From Datnioides undecimradiatus (Eukaryota; Chordata; Actinopteri; Lobotiformes; Datnioididae), in NCBI GenBank assembly GCA_008933995.1, contig WARS01000645.1:248001-312000 (forward strand): 64,000 nucleotides of DNA, written 5' to 3'. The notes below the pieces were generated by a model. The model was not told the DNA's origin and did no database searches. It was given only the letters and a program-made list of their open reading frames with translations. Shown piece by piece: positions 28,061-41,504 of the stretch (positions are counted from its first letter, which is position 1; each line of letters opens with the position of its first letter). The translations under genes and the position numbers were made by a program.

Positions 28061-30217
28061 AAACACACTTGTTGGTTCAAACCCAATGCATTCTTGGTGT
28101 GAGGCAACAGTGTAGCACTGTGCAACTGGTTCACATCAGCAGTACCATAATTCAGTTCTGATACAGCTGTAGAAAGGTTAACTGTTAAAACTGAGGCCTA
28201 TATCAATGAGATGACATTACAAGCTGTCCCTGTGGTAGTGAATTTCCTGTTAATGGAATATTGCATTGGGATGGCAGAGTAAGGATTGTAACTTCATGAC
28301 TGATCAGTTTATTCTGCTCAGGGTCTTGAAAACAAAAACCAGCTCTAGTGACATTTAAGGCGCACAAAAAAAGTAAGTATAGTTCAAGCAAGTGTAAGGA
28401 AAGTGTTCTAACTACATATTGAGGCAAAATGAACATAAAACAAGACACTGCTGTGTGTAATCAGTTTATATTTAGACTATAACTGTACATCATTGAGGCT
28501 GAGGCATATTAAGTTGTGAAAAGTCAAGTTTGATTTGAATTCCCCTGGTCTCTGTACTGGCAGACACAGATCTATGGTACATATAACCTTAGTATAAAGC
28601 TTATTTTAAGCTATATTTTGAGTTTACACTCCTCGCATCTTTGGAGGAAGAAGTCTTCAAGTGACACACTGAATATTAAAGGCATATACAAATGCATTTA
28701 GATGAGTGTGTTTCCCTCTTTATATTAATTTGGTATGAGCAAAACCTTATGGAGAAGTGGTTGATGGAATAGAGATGGGAGACTTTTTTTGTCAGTTTGA
28801 CATCCAGGTAACCCACTTTTGCTTCGGCATGTTTACTCTTTGATTATCGGGAGAGCTGAGGGAAGCACTATCTCCCGCCTGCCAAAACCAGGCTGGCAAG
28901 CTGTCACAACACCGATGAAGACGCATATACCACCTGGGTGTTTGTAGGTGACACACATTCAGACAAACTGTACACGTATACACACATGCACAAACTGGTT
29001 TGTGCATGTTCAGGAGCATACAAACTCTTAAAGTCCTTAAAAAGCAATGGTATTTTGTTTTGACATCAACAAATATTCTGGCGGTGCAGAAATATCACAG
29101 CAAAACCTAAAATATTGGCGTGGTATTCCACAATATTTCCTGCATTTGTCTACATTCAGCTACAAATTCAGCTCTATCAATTTAAGAAGTAAGGACATTG
29201 GGTATTGTTTTCCATTATAACACCAACAGCAACTCTCTCTGCTAAATATGCCTGCCTGTATATCAGTTCAATAAAATGGCTAAAATGCAAAAATGTCTCC
29301 TTGAAAGAGAACTGATACTTAATGACAGGCCATAGTGTATTTGTCTGTTTGAAGTAAAGAGCACAGACCTCGATCATTTATTGTGGGTAAAAAAAAATTA
29401 GATAGGGACGTATGAATAAAAACACAGATTAGATTTTTCCTTCTGTATTCAAAAGAAATGCAAAGGTTGCAGCGGTACTGTGATCATCCTCTCCCTGTTC
29501 TCTGGAAAGAGGATGAGCATATTGACAGTCTGATCAACTCAGATCATCTCACTTCTCTCAAAACTGTCAAATTTGCACGCAGCCAGTTTGCACCAAATGT
29601 TGTAGCATTACTATTTACACACAGCACATCCAAAAAGGATTTAAGAAGGTGAGCGAAGTATCAGAGATCGACTCTATTTCGACTGCTCGGCTTTGTGCTT
29701 TGACAGTCTGCGTTATCTCCATTCCACCAATGCTAAAGCTGATGTGACACACTCAAAAACACTTACTGCACCCCTTCTCACAGATATGAGGGATAAATCT
29801 TGATGGGCTGGTGCATCAGTCGTGCTTACCCTTCTTTTATTTTGTACCATCCAGGTGTCCTTAAACAAGACTCCTAACCCCCTGCTGCTGCAGCGAGGCT
29901 GCTGTCCAATAGATAAGAGTTTGGTCTTACTGAGCAGCTCCCATGTGTGAGTGTTACTTTGAGTTGAAGCAGAGCTTTGCCGATAAAGAGAATCAACACA
30001 ATTTTTTTAGACGTCTATCATATACTGTATGAACTTCATTAAACCAACACAGGAAAAATGAAAAAAAAAAAAAAAATTGGTCATCTGAGTGTGAGATAGT
30101 TGAGCAGAGAGTAAACATTTGTCTGTTCTTGTTTTGATTGGACAACATCTGGCATGTGTGTGAGGAAAATGGTCTTAGCCTCAGAGTGCTTCAGTTGTGG
30201 CACACGCATTAACTGAG

Positions 30218-30249
30218 TGCGTGTGTGTGTGTGTTTGTTCGTGTGTGCA
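30218..30249. repeat. (GT)n microsatellite, interrupted
   Basis: A GT tract with GCGT and TTTGTTCG interruptions. Confidence 0.8.
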
Positions 30250-31060
30250 CATGTCTGTTGTGTCCTGAGATGACAGATGAGAGGTTTGCATCAATATTTG
30301 AACAAAGCGCTCTGGCATCTCTTTCTGTTGAGGCCATGCTGTTTTTAAAAGTCTGTGAGACAGAGCAGAAATGTATTGCTTGTGTGACTCCCGTTGCAAA
30401 GAAATTACAAGTTTGAGTAGCTTTAGAGCTTCAGGCTTTTCTGCAGTCTGACTGAAGTCACAGTGAGACTTGCCTCAGGCCAGGGAGGAGAACAGGGAAG
30501 GAAACAGGAATGTGATTTTAAGTAATGATATAAAATCTGGCTATTGCATGGTTATCACCTTGAATTTTATCCTGTAGTTAAGCAGTTTTTTTGGAAAAAC
30601 ACGCCAACATAGATGCACTTCAGCTCAACAGCGGCATCAGATTTTGAGAAGCATCCGTGTGCATCCAGCTGGTGTGCATAAAGCATGGTTGCTAAGCAGT
30701 TCATTACCTGTCAGCTTGTCGTGGGGACACCTCTAGCACTAGATTGTGTTTTGATGTGGTTGAATAGTGGGTAGTGTCTGCAAAACACCAAACACAATCA
30801 GGCTTTCACGTGTTGCCGCCTTTCTCGCCCCATTTGCTGTTGTGCTGGGAGATCAAGAAATCTCATCTTTGCCTGTCTGTCTTTCCCCCGTGGAGAACCT
30901 GTCATTCAGAAATCTCTGCAGACAGAGAGGAAGCTTGGAGAGGGGGCTGTGCATCGCAAAGGTTGTGATCCATCAGTGGGACAAAATTGGCTGAGAACCT
31001 AAAAAGAAGTGCTTTTCTTTTTGGACTCAGGTTTATAAGCATTTCCTGAAAATGCTGTGT

Positions 31061-31080
31061 TTTATTTATTTATTTATTTT
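31061..31080. repeat. (TTTA)5 tetranucleotide repeat
   Basis: Five tandem TTTA units. Confidence 0.9.
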
Positions 31081-31881
31081 CTTCTTCCTGCCGTGCACTT
31101 GGTTGATCTGAACAGATGCTCCCCCAGTGCTTCTCACTATCTTCAACACCCACCTATCATCTGCTTCACCAATCTCCCTCCACCCCCATCTCCTCTGCTA
31201 GCTTCACCTCTGATCCTCAATCTAGACCATCCATCTGCTGCACGGAACTGCGTCAATACAGCCTATGAAGACGCTTCACTCTGGGCATATATAATTAATG
31301 CAGAAATGGCCATTGCCAAGCTGTATTTATTCATGTATTTACACAGACACATTAGCCTGAAAGTCGGTGTTTACACAAATGCAATGGCGCGTAATAGCAA
31401 ATAAAATCCACAAAATGCATCCCCCCATTCACCAACTAACCAGGCACCGTATTTCTCAAACCTGTTACTGAAATGTCAGCATGGTGAAGTAATTAACAAA
31501 TAATTATGCCACTGACTCTTAATTAACAAACTAAGAATTAATTAGTAGATTTGTTTGTTAATTCATGGCTAAGCAGCTGCTTCCTGCTTATTAATACTGA
31601 ATGCTGTCAGGTGAGTCAAAGCAGTTAGAGAACTTTCTGGTGCTTCTGTCCATTTCTTTCCAGTTTCACAAGTTGAATAAAAGATATCTGTTGGTTGCTA
31701 TTTTGAAACTGCAGCCTTTCTAGGATATGTGAGAAGGATGACCACTTCCGCAAATGTAAGAATAATTCTAAAAATGAGATGTAAAATGTTTTATGCTGCA
31801 AGCCACTGATTATTGGATAACACATTAAGGCAATGTTGCATTTTATTAAAGCAATATATTCTCTCCCACTCTCTTTCTTTA

Positions 31882-31920
31882 AACACACACACACACACAC
31901 ACACACACAGATACACACAC
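31882..31920. repeat. (CA)n microsatellite
   Basis: A CA tract with one GATA interruption near 31910. Confidence 0.92.
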
Positions 31921-33269
31921 TGTCTCCTTTTCACTCTCTGTTCATGCCAGTAATTCGCATGCAGTATTAGCAGGAGATTAGTTTTTGGTGCCTCACACCT
32001 GTTGGAGGTTTGAAATCAGAGATCACACATGTGCCATTGTGACAGTGGGTATTTGAATTCAATACGCTTCAGTGAGTATCATTCATGATGAGCAACTGAA
32101 AGGCACAAAAGGGACACAAATAAATAAACTTACATTAAAAAACAGCAGAGAGTGGAGGTGTGTTGTAGTTTCTGAAGCAGCAAGATCAAGGCCATTTATA
32201 TCCATTATGTTTTTCAAACTGAAGTAAGGATGTTAACATAGAAGCACAAATGATCAGACACTGTTGCCCAGAAACAGTGTTTAATGCAGGCTGGTCTCTG
32301 GAGGTAGGATCCTGGTCTACTATTGTAACTGCAGGCACCCACCTGCTATAGGTGAGTACAGATAAAAGCCATGTTGTGGACAGGATCATAAAGGTATTTG
32401 CTTTCCTAAATTTTTGTTAAATCTCGCCTCGACATATTTCAATGATGTTGACACATGTTGAGCAAGTAACACAAAGCTGCAGTTGTTAATGAGGTCCTGC
32501 ATTAATATTAATTTAATATGGATCATTGCTGGACCATTTTAACCCCCAATGACCCGTATTAACCGATATGAACTGGCTGAAACCATCCAGCGATGCAACA
32601 ATGCATGCCTGCATCATAATATTTCAAAACAAAGAAATGCTGGTGGATCTCACAAAATAATTGTTAAAGGTGTCACACTCATACACTGTTGATGAAATAC
32701 AACAGACGAATTTCTGAATACTTTCTTTCATAATGAAACCGACATTTAGAAGAATGAATGTCTTACAGTGTAAGCGCTTTCCAGGAATGTTATTACACAA
32801 GTGGATGTATGTGATTAACAGTTTATTAGTAGGATCAACCAGAATATCTTTGTTTTGTAATATGTAATTCAGCCAGTCATTACTTGTTAGGTACAAATTA
32901 TCAAAAGACTGAACTTCTATCCAGAAGTGTGGGGTGTGTCAGGATGTGTTGTTCAGGTTGGAGCTGGCTTTTTGGACTGTGTGTCGTTTGTGACAGAGAT
33001 TCATTGGTGATGGCCTGCTGCTGGGTGAGCAGGTGTTCCAGTAGTCGGAGGGTGCTTCCTGTTTTTAATAGGCAGGGAGTGGATCCAGCAGATTTCCTGG
33101 TGCTGACAGTGAGAACGTTAAAGGGTGTTTCTGATCGTCCGAAAGCATTTAAACTGTTCATTGCTCACCTCTCTAGGTCACTGTCAACAGTTTGTGTTTC
33201 ATGAGATCCACTTGGCATGTGTTGTTGCATATGCTGGATGAATTCAGTCAGTAATTGGCCATGATTTTA

Positions 33270-33625
33270 AGCTGTGCAGGAAGAACTGGAAAGAATAACC
33301 ATATCATCTGCAAAGTTGATGACATTGGGGGGGGGGTTTACAGGGGTTCATATACTGTCCTAGTTCTATACAGAGAAAAAGCACCAGGGAGAGGACATGT
33401 GCCTGTTTTGAGCCCAGTATTTGTACAGAAGCTGCAACTTGATTGTCTGAGAACTTTGTGTGAGGTAGTCAGCTAGCCATAAGATCAGCTGGTGTTTAAG
33501 ATGGAAACAGGACAGCAGTTTGTCTGCCAGTATTGAGGTGTGCTGAAAGTGGAGGAAAATTTGGCAAACATCAGCCTGGCTGCTGCCTTCAGTCTCTCCC
33601 AATCACTGCGAGTGTGCTGGAGCAG
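33270..33625 (-). pseudogene. Decayed non-LTR retrotransposon reverse transcriptase fragment
   Basis: Read on the minus strand, this shows the order of a LINE reverse transcriptase: ARLMFAKFSSTFSTPQ (the motif A region, where active elements have Asp in place of Lys), a frame change, ILADKLLSCFHLKHQLILWL followed by ADYLTQSSQTIKL (fingers/palm helix region), then VINFADDMVILSS, with the catalytic FADD motif at 33303-33314. Between these parts lie stop codons, a frameshift and a run of ten G (33327-33336 on the plus strand), so it cannot make protein. The fragment is 5'-truncated near 33625 and its 3' continuation (32880-33270) is not clearly alignable. The clade (CR1/L2/Rex1-like) is a guess. 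Confidence 0.7.
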
Positions 33626-36551
33626 CAGTCATCTTCCTCTGTGTGAAACAGCCTGGGCTACCACCCAAAGGCTTTACCAAATTAGTCCAGTCAGCTAGGG
33701 GCTCTTTCCTCCTCATTTCTTTTAGATTTTCACTAAAAGCTATGAATACATTGAACTGACAGAAGAGACCACACTCTATCATTGCTTTTAATTTTGCATG
33801 GAAAGAGATGGAGTGCTTGCTGCACTTGAGGAAATGAAAGCATTTGTGAGTTACAGTTACAGGTTGCATCACAGCTGATGCCATATAAGCAGACGGCGCC
33901 TGCATTACCAGGACAAAAGTTTGTTTGTGTGCGAGACAGGCCGAGAGGCAGAGAGAGCGAACGAAAAAGAGAGGGTGTCTGATAGAGCCATCACTCAGCC
34001 CTTTGGCAGTGATATCTTGTTTTCCTCTCAGACTGGGCGAGATGTATCTGCGCCCCTTATATGTTATTGCCGGGCTGAAGCATTGGTTGTAGATCACTGT
34101 GAAAACTGTGAAGCACGGGGCACAGCGGTCTCCTGAGTGACAGCAGCGCAGCATATTGAGGAGAGATATTGGTCTCTGGCCTTTCCTAGGAACATGCAGA
34201 TGAACCAATAACAGCCCGGCACTGGCTACGTGATGCAAATGACTAGCGAATATAAGAACGGCAAACAGAAACACCACAGCACCACCAACACCATCATATT
34301 CCGCAGCCCCTTTGTTGGAGCCACACCTCACGTGATAACAATGCGTGTTATCTCATTTCCGTGTGTGCACTTACTACAAGGTGCAGTGCCGCAGGGGCAT
34401 CCTATAGTCCTTGGTCGGTGTTGCACTTTGTGATCTATATTCAGCCATTTCATGAGCAAAGACAATGTTATGCTGTTCCCAGAGACAGTTAAGTGCTTGT
34501 GTTTCCCCCTAGAGTCACATGTCCCACCACCAGCCTGAGGTTAAATCACACCAGAGTGTCTTTTCTTGTGTCTCGCCTAATCTGTCTGCTGCAATACTAT
34601 CCCACCTGCTGAATAAAAAATGAAAATACGAAAAGTGAACGGGCAGCTAACTTTGAAATAAAGCCAGTAATGCTTCGCTAAACCTCACTGCTGTTGATGA
34701 TGATATTCAAGGTATTAGTGGCGGTGGCATTAAACTGTCATGTTGGCAAGCATTGGTATAATACCTGATCTATTAACAAATGAGTCATTACATGGAAGGC
34801 TGTGGCTTTGTTTGACAGCTGTGTGTTTGTGTATTCATGTTCCCATCTATCATCGTCTGGATGCGCACTCACGTCTTATGTTTTGCATCTATCCAAACAC
34901 AAACACACCATGTCAATGCTCCGTGCGCAAAAAACAAATTGGAGCACTCTGTACAAGAAAAGCTTGCCTGGGGCTAGTCATTTTGAAATTAAAAGCATGT
35001 CTCTTTGTTCAGCCTCAGTTCCAGGAATGAGGGAGAGAATGTGAATGTGTCGCACGGAGGGGAGAGGAACACTGAGCAAGTGCTGTGATTTTCACAGCCA
35101 GGGAATCACACAGAGTCTTTTATCTATTCCCCTCAATCAGGAGACATCCGGCAGGAAAGGTAGGAGGATTAGATTAGCTAGAGAGCAGGGAGAGAGAAAG
35201 AGAGAGTGGGTTCTCTAATCCTGATGGGGTTTTCAGAGGTACACCCATCACTGTGGAGAAACACGCAGTGTGCAGTGGGGAGCTGGGATCGGGAGGGGCA
35301 GGCGCGGGACGGTTTGCCTCACTAAACCCTTCACACTTGCATGAAAGAGGTTCCAGCAAACTAGGGGATTAGTCAGAGTGTAATTACACTTGCGGGGCCT
35401 CAGAAGTAGCAAAACGTGCGCTGACTGGAACACACCTCAGACGGGCAGGGGAAGAAGGGAGTAATGCCTGTTAATGTGTTGCCAGTGTGTTGCCGGTGAA
35501 TCCTTCAGCTGAATTAACTGTCTTTTAGTGAACGGTGACTTCTGAGAGATGAAAGAAGTCTTATGGATCTACTGTAGATATGATCAACATAAGGTTGTCT
35601 TAGTGTTGTTTGATATCAACGACATGTTTATTCCAGTAATTTATACTTGTTTTCTTTTGTTTCTGGGTAAAAGGATTCTGTTTGTTGCTATTTTTAACAA
35701 CTAGTTGTTATGCCTGTGTCAGACCTCTCTATTGCAGTGTTTCCCTTATGGTATATAGTATATTTGTTATAGTAGTTTTCCTTTGTGATTAAAAATGGCT
35801 GCATGTTTCGGGTCCTCCCCTTCTCCAGAGAGTCTTCGCTCTTCAAAATCAGGATTTCTAATCCTCCAGCAAAACTGTATTACTAATTTTGCTATTTGTC
35901 ACCGACACAGAGACAAGACACATGACATATATTGAAGCAACAGTGCAGTTGAGATAACCCTTACTTGATGCCTCCCATTTCCCAGAGTTTATTAACGCCT
36001 CACCCTCCAAAAAATAAAGAAAAAAAATGTTAACAAACAATACTAATGACATAAATTATTAAAAGCTAAACAAGGATGGCCATTTTTCATTGCAGCCTGC
36101 AGTAGCATTGTCTGTATATGCCATTGCAGAAATATTAAACACTTTGAGAGGATTTTCCTTTACAGAGGACTTCCTGTAAATTATTGTATTGTAATGCAGT
36201 GATGGAGAATGGACTGCGGGAATGGGGTGATGTTCTCTTGTTGTGTTATTTCTCACGTTGTGCTCCAAAGCCATTTGTTTGGGAGAGACATCCCTGTGAG
36301 GAGTAATGGCCACTAGTTGGGTCTGGTTTCGGGGGGAGGGAAAGAGTGAGGGATTGTGGACGCTGGAGGAAGACGGAGCATGAGCTAGTTGTGTGTGTTA
36401 AAGATTTTACTGCAGGGTTAGTTGGCAAGAAAGAATCCTGAGATGGTTTGAATCAGCCATCTTATTGTCACTGATTAATAATTAACTTTTCTATTTCATT
36501 TTGTTCAGTCATTCTGTTTGAACCTCATCTGAGTCTCATTTTATTCTCCAG

Positions 36552-36758
36552 GTCCCCGAGGTGAATCCTTGCAGCATGGCCAGTCTGGGACGCTGCCCCA
36601 CTTCCTGGAGGAGCCTGTTGATGCTTACATCGTCAAGAGTAACCCCATCAAGCTCCGGTGTCAAGCTCGACCTGCTCTTCAAATCTTCTTCAAGTGCAAC
36701 GGCGAATGGGTCCACCAGAGCCAGCACATGTCCCAGGAGCACACCGATCTCGGGACAG
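36552..36758 (+). CDS. unc5d: unc5d exon 2: N-terminal linker and first part of Ig domain 1
   Basis: This exon encodes the mature N-terminus and first half of Ig1 of a netrin/FLRT receptor, a type I membrane protein used in axon repulsion, cell migration and dependence-receptor signalling. It is 207 bp: two bases of a split codon, 68 codons, and one base of the next. The acceptor is a pyrimidine-rich tract ending TTCTCCAG and the donor is G|GTACAG. The peptide reads [19 protein letters not shown], then [10 protein letters not shown] and [16 protein letters not shown], the AYIVK strand, the two cysteines (LRC and FKC) and GEWV are UNC5 hallmarks; KSNPI and ARPA favour UNC5D over A, B or C. Before LPHF the sequence ([13 protein letters not shown]) is divergent, as in the family. 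An apparent start inside this exon is a TTG codon and not a real initiation site. Teleosts can carry two unc5d copies; which one this is cannot be told. Confidence 0.93.
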
Positions 36759-38589
36759 GTACAGTAAATACTGATAATAAATACTCATGTAGATTTATAC
36801 ACAACCAGACTTACAACAGCTTGCGACTTAAATTTTATATATATTTTCCCAGCGGCCCTTCCTCATGTCACTTTTACTTGTGAGGATAGCATTCAAATCT
36901 CTGATACCATGGACTGATGTCTTAGGAATGAAATTTGCAAATGGGGCTTTATGAAAGTGCTTGTAGCAATGTCCAACCCTGCAAATATATTTGCCTCACT
37001 TTTTTAGTGCAATGTGTGTCACGTTTGATTTAAACTGAAATGACAACTGTTAGACCATGAAAGGCACCTATTTGTTCAATTTTAGGATTTGACTTTGTAC
37101 TCCAAATGGTGTCTTTTACTGATGCAACTTGCTGAAATGCAGTTGTTGTTGTTTCAACTTCAACAAAAAAAATGAAGTTGTTCAAACCAAAAAGAAAAAG
37201 AATGTTGTATGTTTTTATGGCATCATCTCACAATGGGTATTGCATGTCTCAAGAACTCAATAATATTTATACAGCAAATTGGCAAAAAAAAAAAAAGTTA
37301 ATGATCAAAAAAATGTACTTGAATTGTATTAAACAGGCTGATTCTCAAGCACTCACTGTGAATAGTTACTTGTTGTATTCCACTGGGGCTAAAGTTGGGT
37401 TCAAAGCATCTGGATGAAGTGCTAGTCTGATATTTTGAAATAACTATGACACTATTTAGCATCTATGTGAGCTTAAAATGATTAGCTACAGTAATAATTA
37501 GGTCTGAATTCTGTACTGGACTTTAAATGTGATTTAATTAAAGCATAACTTGCTAAAAGCGGTGAGGACAGAGGCAAAATATTTATGAGCATGCCTTTGC
37601 TGCAATTAGTTTGACGGTGTTGATGCTTCACTTAACACACAGCACCAATCAATATCTCCCCTCAGAGTTAACAATGGACCTCTAAATTTTTACTGCCTCT
37701 AGTCTGGATTCATAGCGCTGCTCCCATCTGGCTCCTTATCACCATTCATATCTGTTTCCACTGGGACAGACACAAGGAAGGAAAGAAATACAGAAGGGAA
37801 AGGACAGAGAGAGGGAACAAAAGCATAAAAGGAGAGCATCTTTAAAAAAAAATCCACCTGTGCTTGTATCTCATAAAGTAGGAGGATCTGCACAGAAGTG
37901 GACTGTGCCAGAATGTGTCCTCATAAGCCCAGGCTGCTGGACAAGGTGACAAAATGTAGTGCATGTGGGATGGGGTATAAGGGTATTTAGCATTCTTTTT
38001 TTTTAACCTTGACTTAAAAATATAGAAACACCACAGAAATATATAATTCAAAAATAGAAGGAATGCCTCAATGGGAGGATTTTATAAAGTCTGCACCAAA
38101 AAAGGAAGCATTAGCCAAATTAGCTGTTTCCTGTACATGAATGTATTTCAACATCTCACTTGAATTGCTATACTGTAGAAGTTCTGTGTAAGTTTTGTGT
38201 ATGCTATTCTGAGGGCTGCTACCTGTCTATCAACACTTCAGACTGTTGCTGTAGCACCAGTGCTCAAAAGCTGAGGTGACAGATAGACAGGAAACCCCTC
38301 AAAGTTTAAATTTAATGAAGGCAGGAGAAAAAAAAAGTGTCATGTTGTTTGTGGGGAAGCTGCTGGAAACTGTCTGCATAATATTGAGACTTGATCCTCC
38401 TGCTGATAATATAATTTTTTCTGAGTTAGACTGAAGTGTCGCCACTGCTTCTATGAATTACGATAACAGTCCTCTCCTAACTGTAACCCAGGGAAGAGAA
38501 AACAGGCTAAAAGTAATAATATGGTGATCTAGATGTACAATTTCTATGCTGGGAAAGTGAGAGATGACGGGCCAGTCAAAACACAGAGT

Positions 38590-39520
38590 TGGTCAAGCCC
38601 GCCTCCGGCTGAGCGTGATTGACAGATCACGAAGTACCTGCGTGATAAAAAATGTGCACGTGTGGAAGAAAGGAGACGTACTCATAGCAAACTGGAAAAA
38701 AGAGAAGATAATTATCAAGTTACGTTCATAGTTGCTAAAGTTTATAGTTTATGCACGCCAGCGAATCAATATAGAAGATTGGTGAATTACCTGGAGACGG
38801 TCCGGAGCGGGAAAGTCCCGGTTTTTCCTTGGTCGATCTCGGTAAGATAGCAGTGTTGTGCTAATGTTGCTAACTGTGTAAGCAGCCTGTCTGTTATTGA
38901 GTTGGTCAATGCTAGCGCTTTAGCTGCTAATATCAAGCAAAATGGTAATGTTAATGCTGCCAATTACTCAACTTAACAGTGTTACGCGAAAAGAGGGTAT
39001 TGAAATACCATAACATGTTCATTTTAGTGTGTTAACCTTTGGAAGGGGTGAATGTTAAACAATTTACTGTGAGAGATGTGAGTTATTTAAATGTTTGTAT
39101 TTTCACTTGAGAGAGGGGCATTGCAATTGTCAGCAGAGCCGTATGTAACAGGTGTACAGCTATAATCTTTACGGTAAAATACAATAATGTATACTGTTTG
39201 CACTGTGAAATGATTTAGATATTGATTGGGATTTAAAGATATTGAACTGAAGTGTAATGAAAGGCCTTAAAATGTAATAATTAAGTATTATACTGTATGT
39301 TATGCTTAGTGTTACATTGTTGTTATGCTTTGGAGTGCTAGTTATACAACAAATAGATTAGATAAGATGTTAAATTCCTGTTTGTAAAACAAAACAGGTC
39401 AGGTCTTATGGATGGAGTGAGAGCTTCTTCAGGAGATCCATTCCAATTGATGGCGAGCCTCCCAGCGTGATTCTGTTTGAAACTCAGAACCGATTCATCG
39501 AATACTCCACCTGGTGGTAG
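38590..39520 (+). other. Candidate two-exon transcription unit or unknown element in intron 2
   Basis: A GC-box-like motif (CCCGCCTCC) sits near 38599. A frame open from 38623 runs to TCG at 38841, directly followed by a good donor (GTAAGA). At 39396 an acceptor (AAAACAG) precedes a frame in the matching phase that stays open for 40 codons (39398-39517) and ends in TAG at 39518-39520. The joined tail would read ...VPVFPWSIS then VRSYGWSESFFRRSIPIDGE and so on to STWW. The first part has no ATG in frame, so the start would need another exon or this is untranslated. I recognise no domain. CpG content is higher than in nearby DNA. It may instead be part of an unrecognised transposable element. 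Confidence 0.25.
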
Positions 39521-41504
39521 GGTGGTGTCAGCCGTCAGGGCTGTCACACACATACGCACATTCACATACATTCATAAGAACACTGGACGCTTGAATAAGA
39601 AATCTTCAGACGGTGGCTTTGAGAGACACTTTACTGTGACAGTGATCACAGCACACACAGACTTTATTGACTTTTTGACAGACCAGACTTATTACTTTAA
39701 AGGGCCATTTTTATTTCATTTTCATTCATCTGTTATTTCATGTTGTGTGAATTATCACCTACAAGTTCACTTTACTAAAACATACAGTTTGCAACCTACC
39801 TTGTCATCTGTGTACTTTCCTGTATGGTTATTGCAGTCCCTTCCCTTAGCACCTTACAAACCTAGATTACCAGTGTATTAACCAGGAGTGGGTTACATAA
39901 CCTTTAGGAAATGGTTTTAGATCCTAAAGGCAGCTATAACTTTATTGCTCTGCTTCACTTTCACTGGTCTCACAACAGCAGCAGAGCAGTTAACTTGTAT
40001 ACTGCTATAGTATACTTTTTCCTCCAGAGGTGGTGGAGACCAAAAACGGAGCACTGAGGAGAATTAGTATTCATTATCATTAAGTGGCCAAATGAATGCT
40101 AAGCTGTCTCTGTGTCTGCTGGATATGCCTATTAGCTACTCAGCAAACAGTTGTTTTTGCTTTTTTCAGTTATAACATTGTTTTCACTATTTGCTTCTGC
40201 TGCCTCAGAGTGGCCAACTACCATTACTGTGTTTTTAAACTTGATCATATCTTAACTGCAATGCATCTGACATTATAATTCAGTCCATTAGTTTAGCCAA
40301 GTTTGCTGTTTCTTTTCTAACAATAGGGTGCCACACAATTGTTACTGTTTATTTTGAAGGACTTAATATTTCAGTTTGAAGAAAAAACACAGTTGCACCC
40401 AGCGACCCTCTCAGGTACAGAACAAGGTTGTGAATGCAGTACGAAGCATGAAGTCAATAGTTAATGGAGACAGTTTTCAGTCTTGGCTTTTGGTTAATAC
40501 TGGCACAGTGTAGTCGCTGGTCTGTTGGTTAGTTGACAAATCTTCTCACTAGGGTTCAATATTCATTATAGTTTGTCTTGTCACTGATCATCTCAGTGCA
40601 TAGCCCTGTTATTGGACACGGGATGAAGCAAATTGAAAATGGATGGAGCAGTTTAGTGTTTCAGTATGGAAGATTAACTGCAAAATGTCCATGAAATGGT
40701 GGCCCTCTGGCATGACATAAAAATATCTAGGAACAGTTACAGCTATTTTACTGGATAATGCCTCAAAAGGAAAAAAGAGAACAAAATGTCCCCAAATTAA
40801 TGCCAATATCAGTTGATTTTTAATAACACTAGACCTGGCTATCTTTCACAACCCACACTTGGTGTGACTGCACACTCCAACAGCCTCCCTCTGAAAGCAG
40901 TAAATAGCTTCAAATGTTAAAATCATCATTTGTGCACAGTGGTGATGTCCTTTCAAGCGTGGCATAATTTTTCTGTCCAAATAAGACATATCACATCCGT
41001 CCTTTCAATCCAACATTAAATGAGCAGGAGTGGAAAATGATTCTCCTTGCTGGATGTGTTTTTGCTTTCAGACTTTTTCTCCATTACATATTTATTTGTT
41101 TTGTTCAAGTAAATTGTGTTAGTGGTGTTGAAACTAAAATAGCAAATATAATAGCTAGCAGCAATACCCGCTTTCAATTTATGGCATGGTGAAACAAGAA
41201 TAACGTAAAACTCTCCAGTACCTTTTAGTGAAATTGTGTTAAAAATTCAGTCATGTGCCAAAAAATAATGACTTAATGGACATTTTCCCATTTTATTCTT
41301 TGATCATCTTGCAAAAAACGTTCTGCAAACTAGAATACTAAAGTCCCATTCAGTATTGCCACAGGTTAGTCAGAAATAATGGCTTCCACTTTCAGCATGG
41401 AGTTTAGCAGGTCATTATCAATGCTTTCAAATTTTGAAAACACCTTTTTATTTGCAGACACCATCATGTAACTATATTTCATGTGTGTCTTGTAGTTAGA
41501 TTTT

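Larger units (their letters stand above)
1..36551 (+). other. unc5d: Non-coding DNA upstream of unc5d exon 2, probably intron 1
   Basis: No exon with family-like protein content was found here. Exon 2 opens with the last two bases of a split codon, so a coding exon ending in phase 1 must lie further 5'. UNC5D first introns are known to be very long in vertebrates, so this stretch is most simply intron 1; an alternative promoter inside it cannot be excluded. Contents that I can name are listed separately: microsatellites, a GT-linked repeat pair, interspersed repeats near 7.3, 25.6 and 27.9 kb, a possible fold-back near 15.0-15.6 kb, and a reverse-transcriptase remnant near 33.4 kb. The remainder is AT-rich unique-looking sequence in which I see no gene. 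Confidence 0.7.

Noticed and set aside
36561-36767. Open frames on the other frame and strand across exon 2
   Set aside because: They are shadows of the real unc5d exon, which has splice sites and family identity in one frame only.
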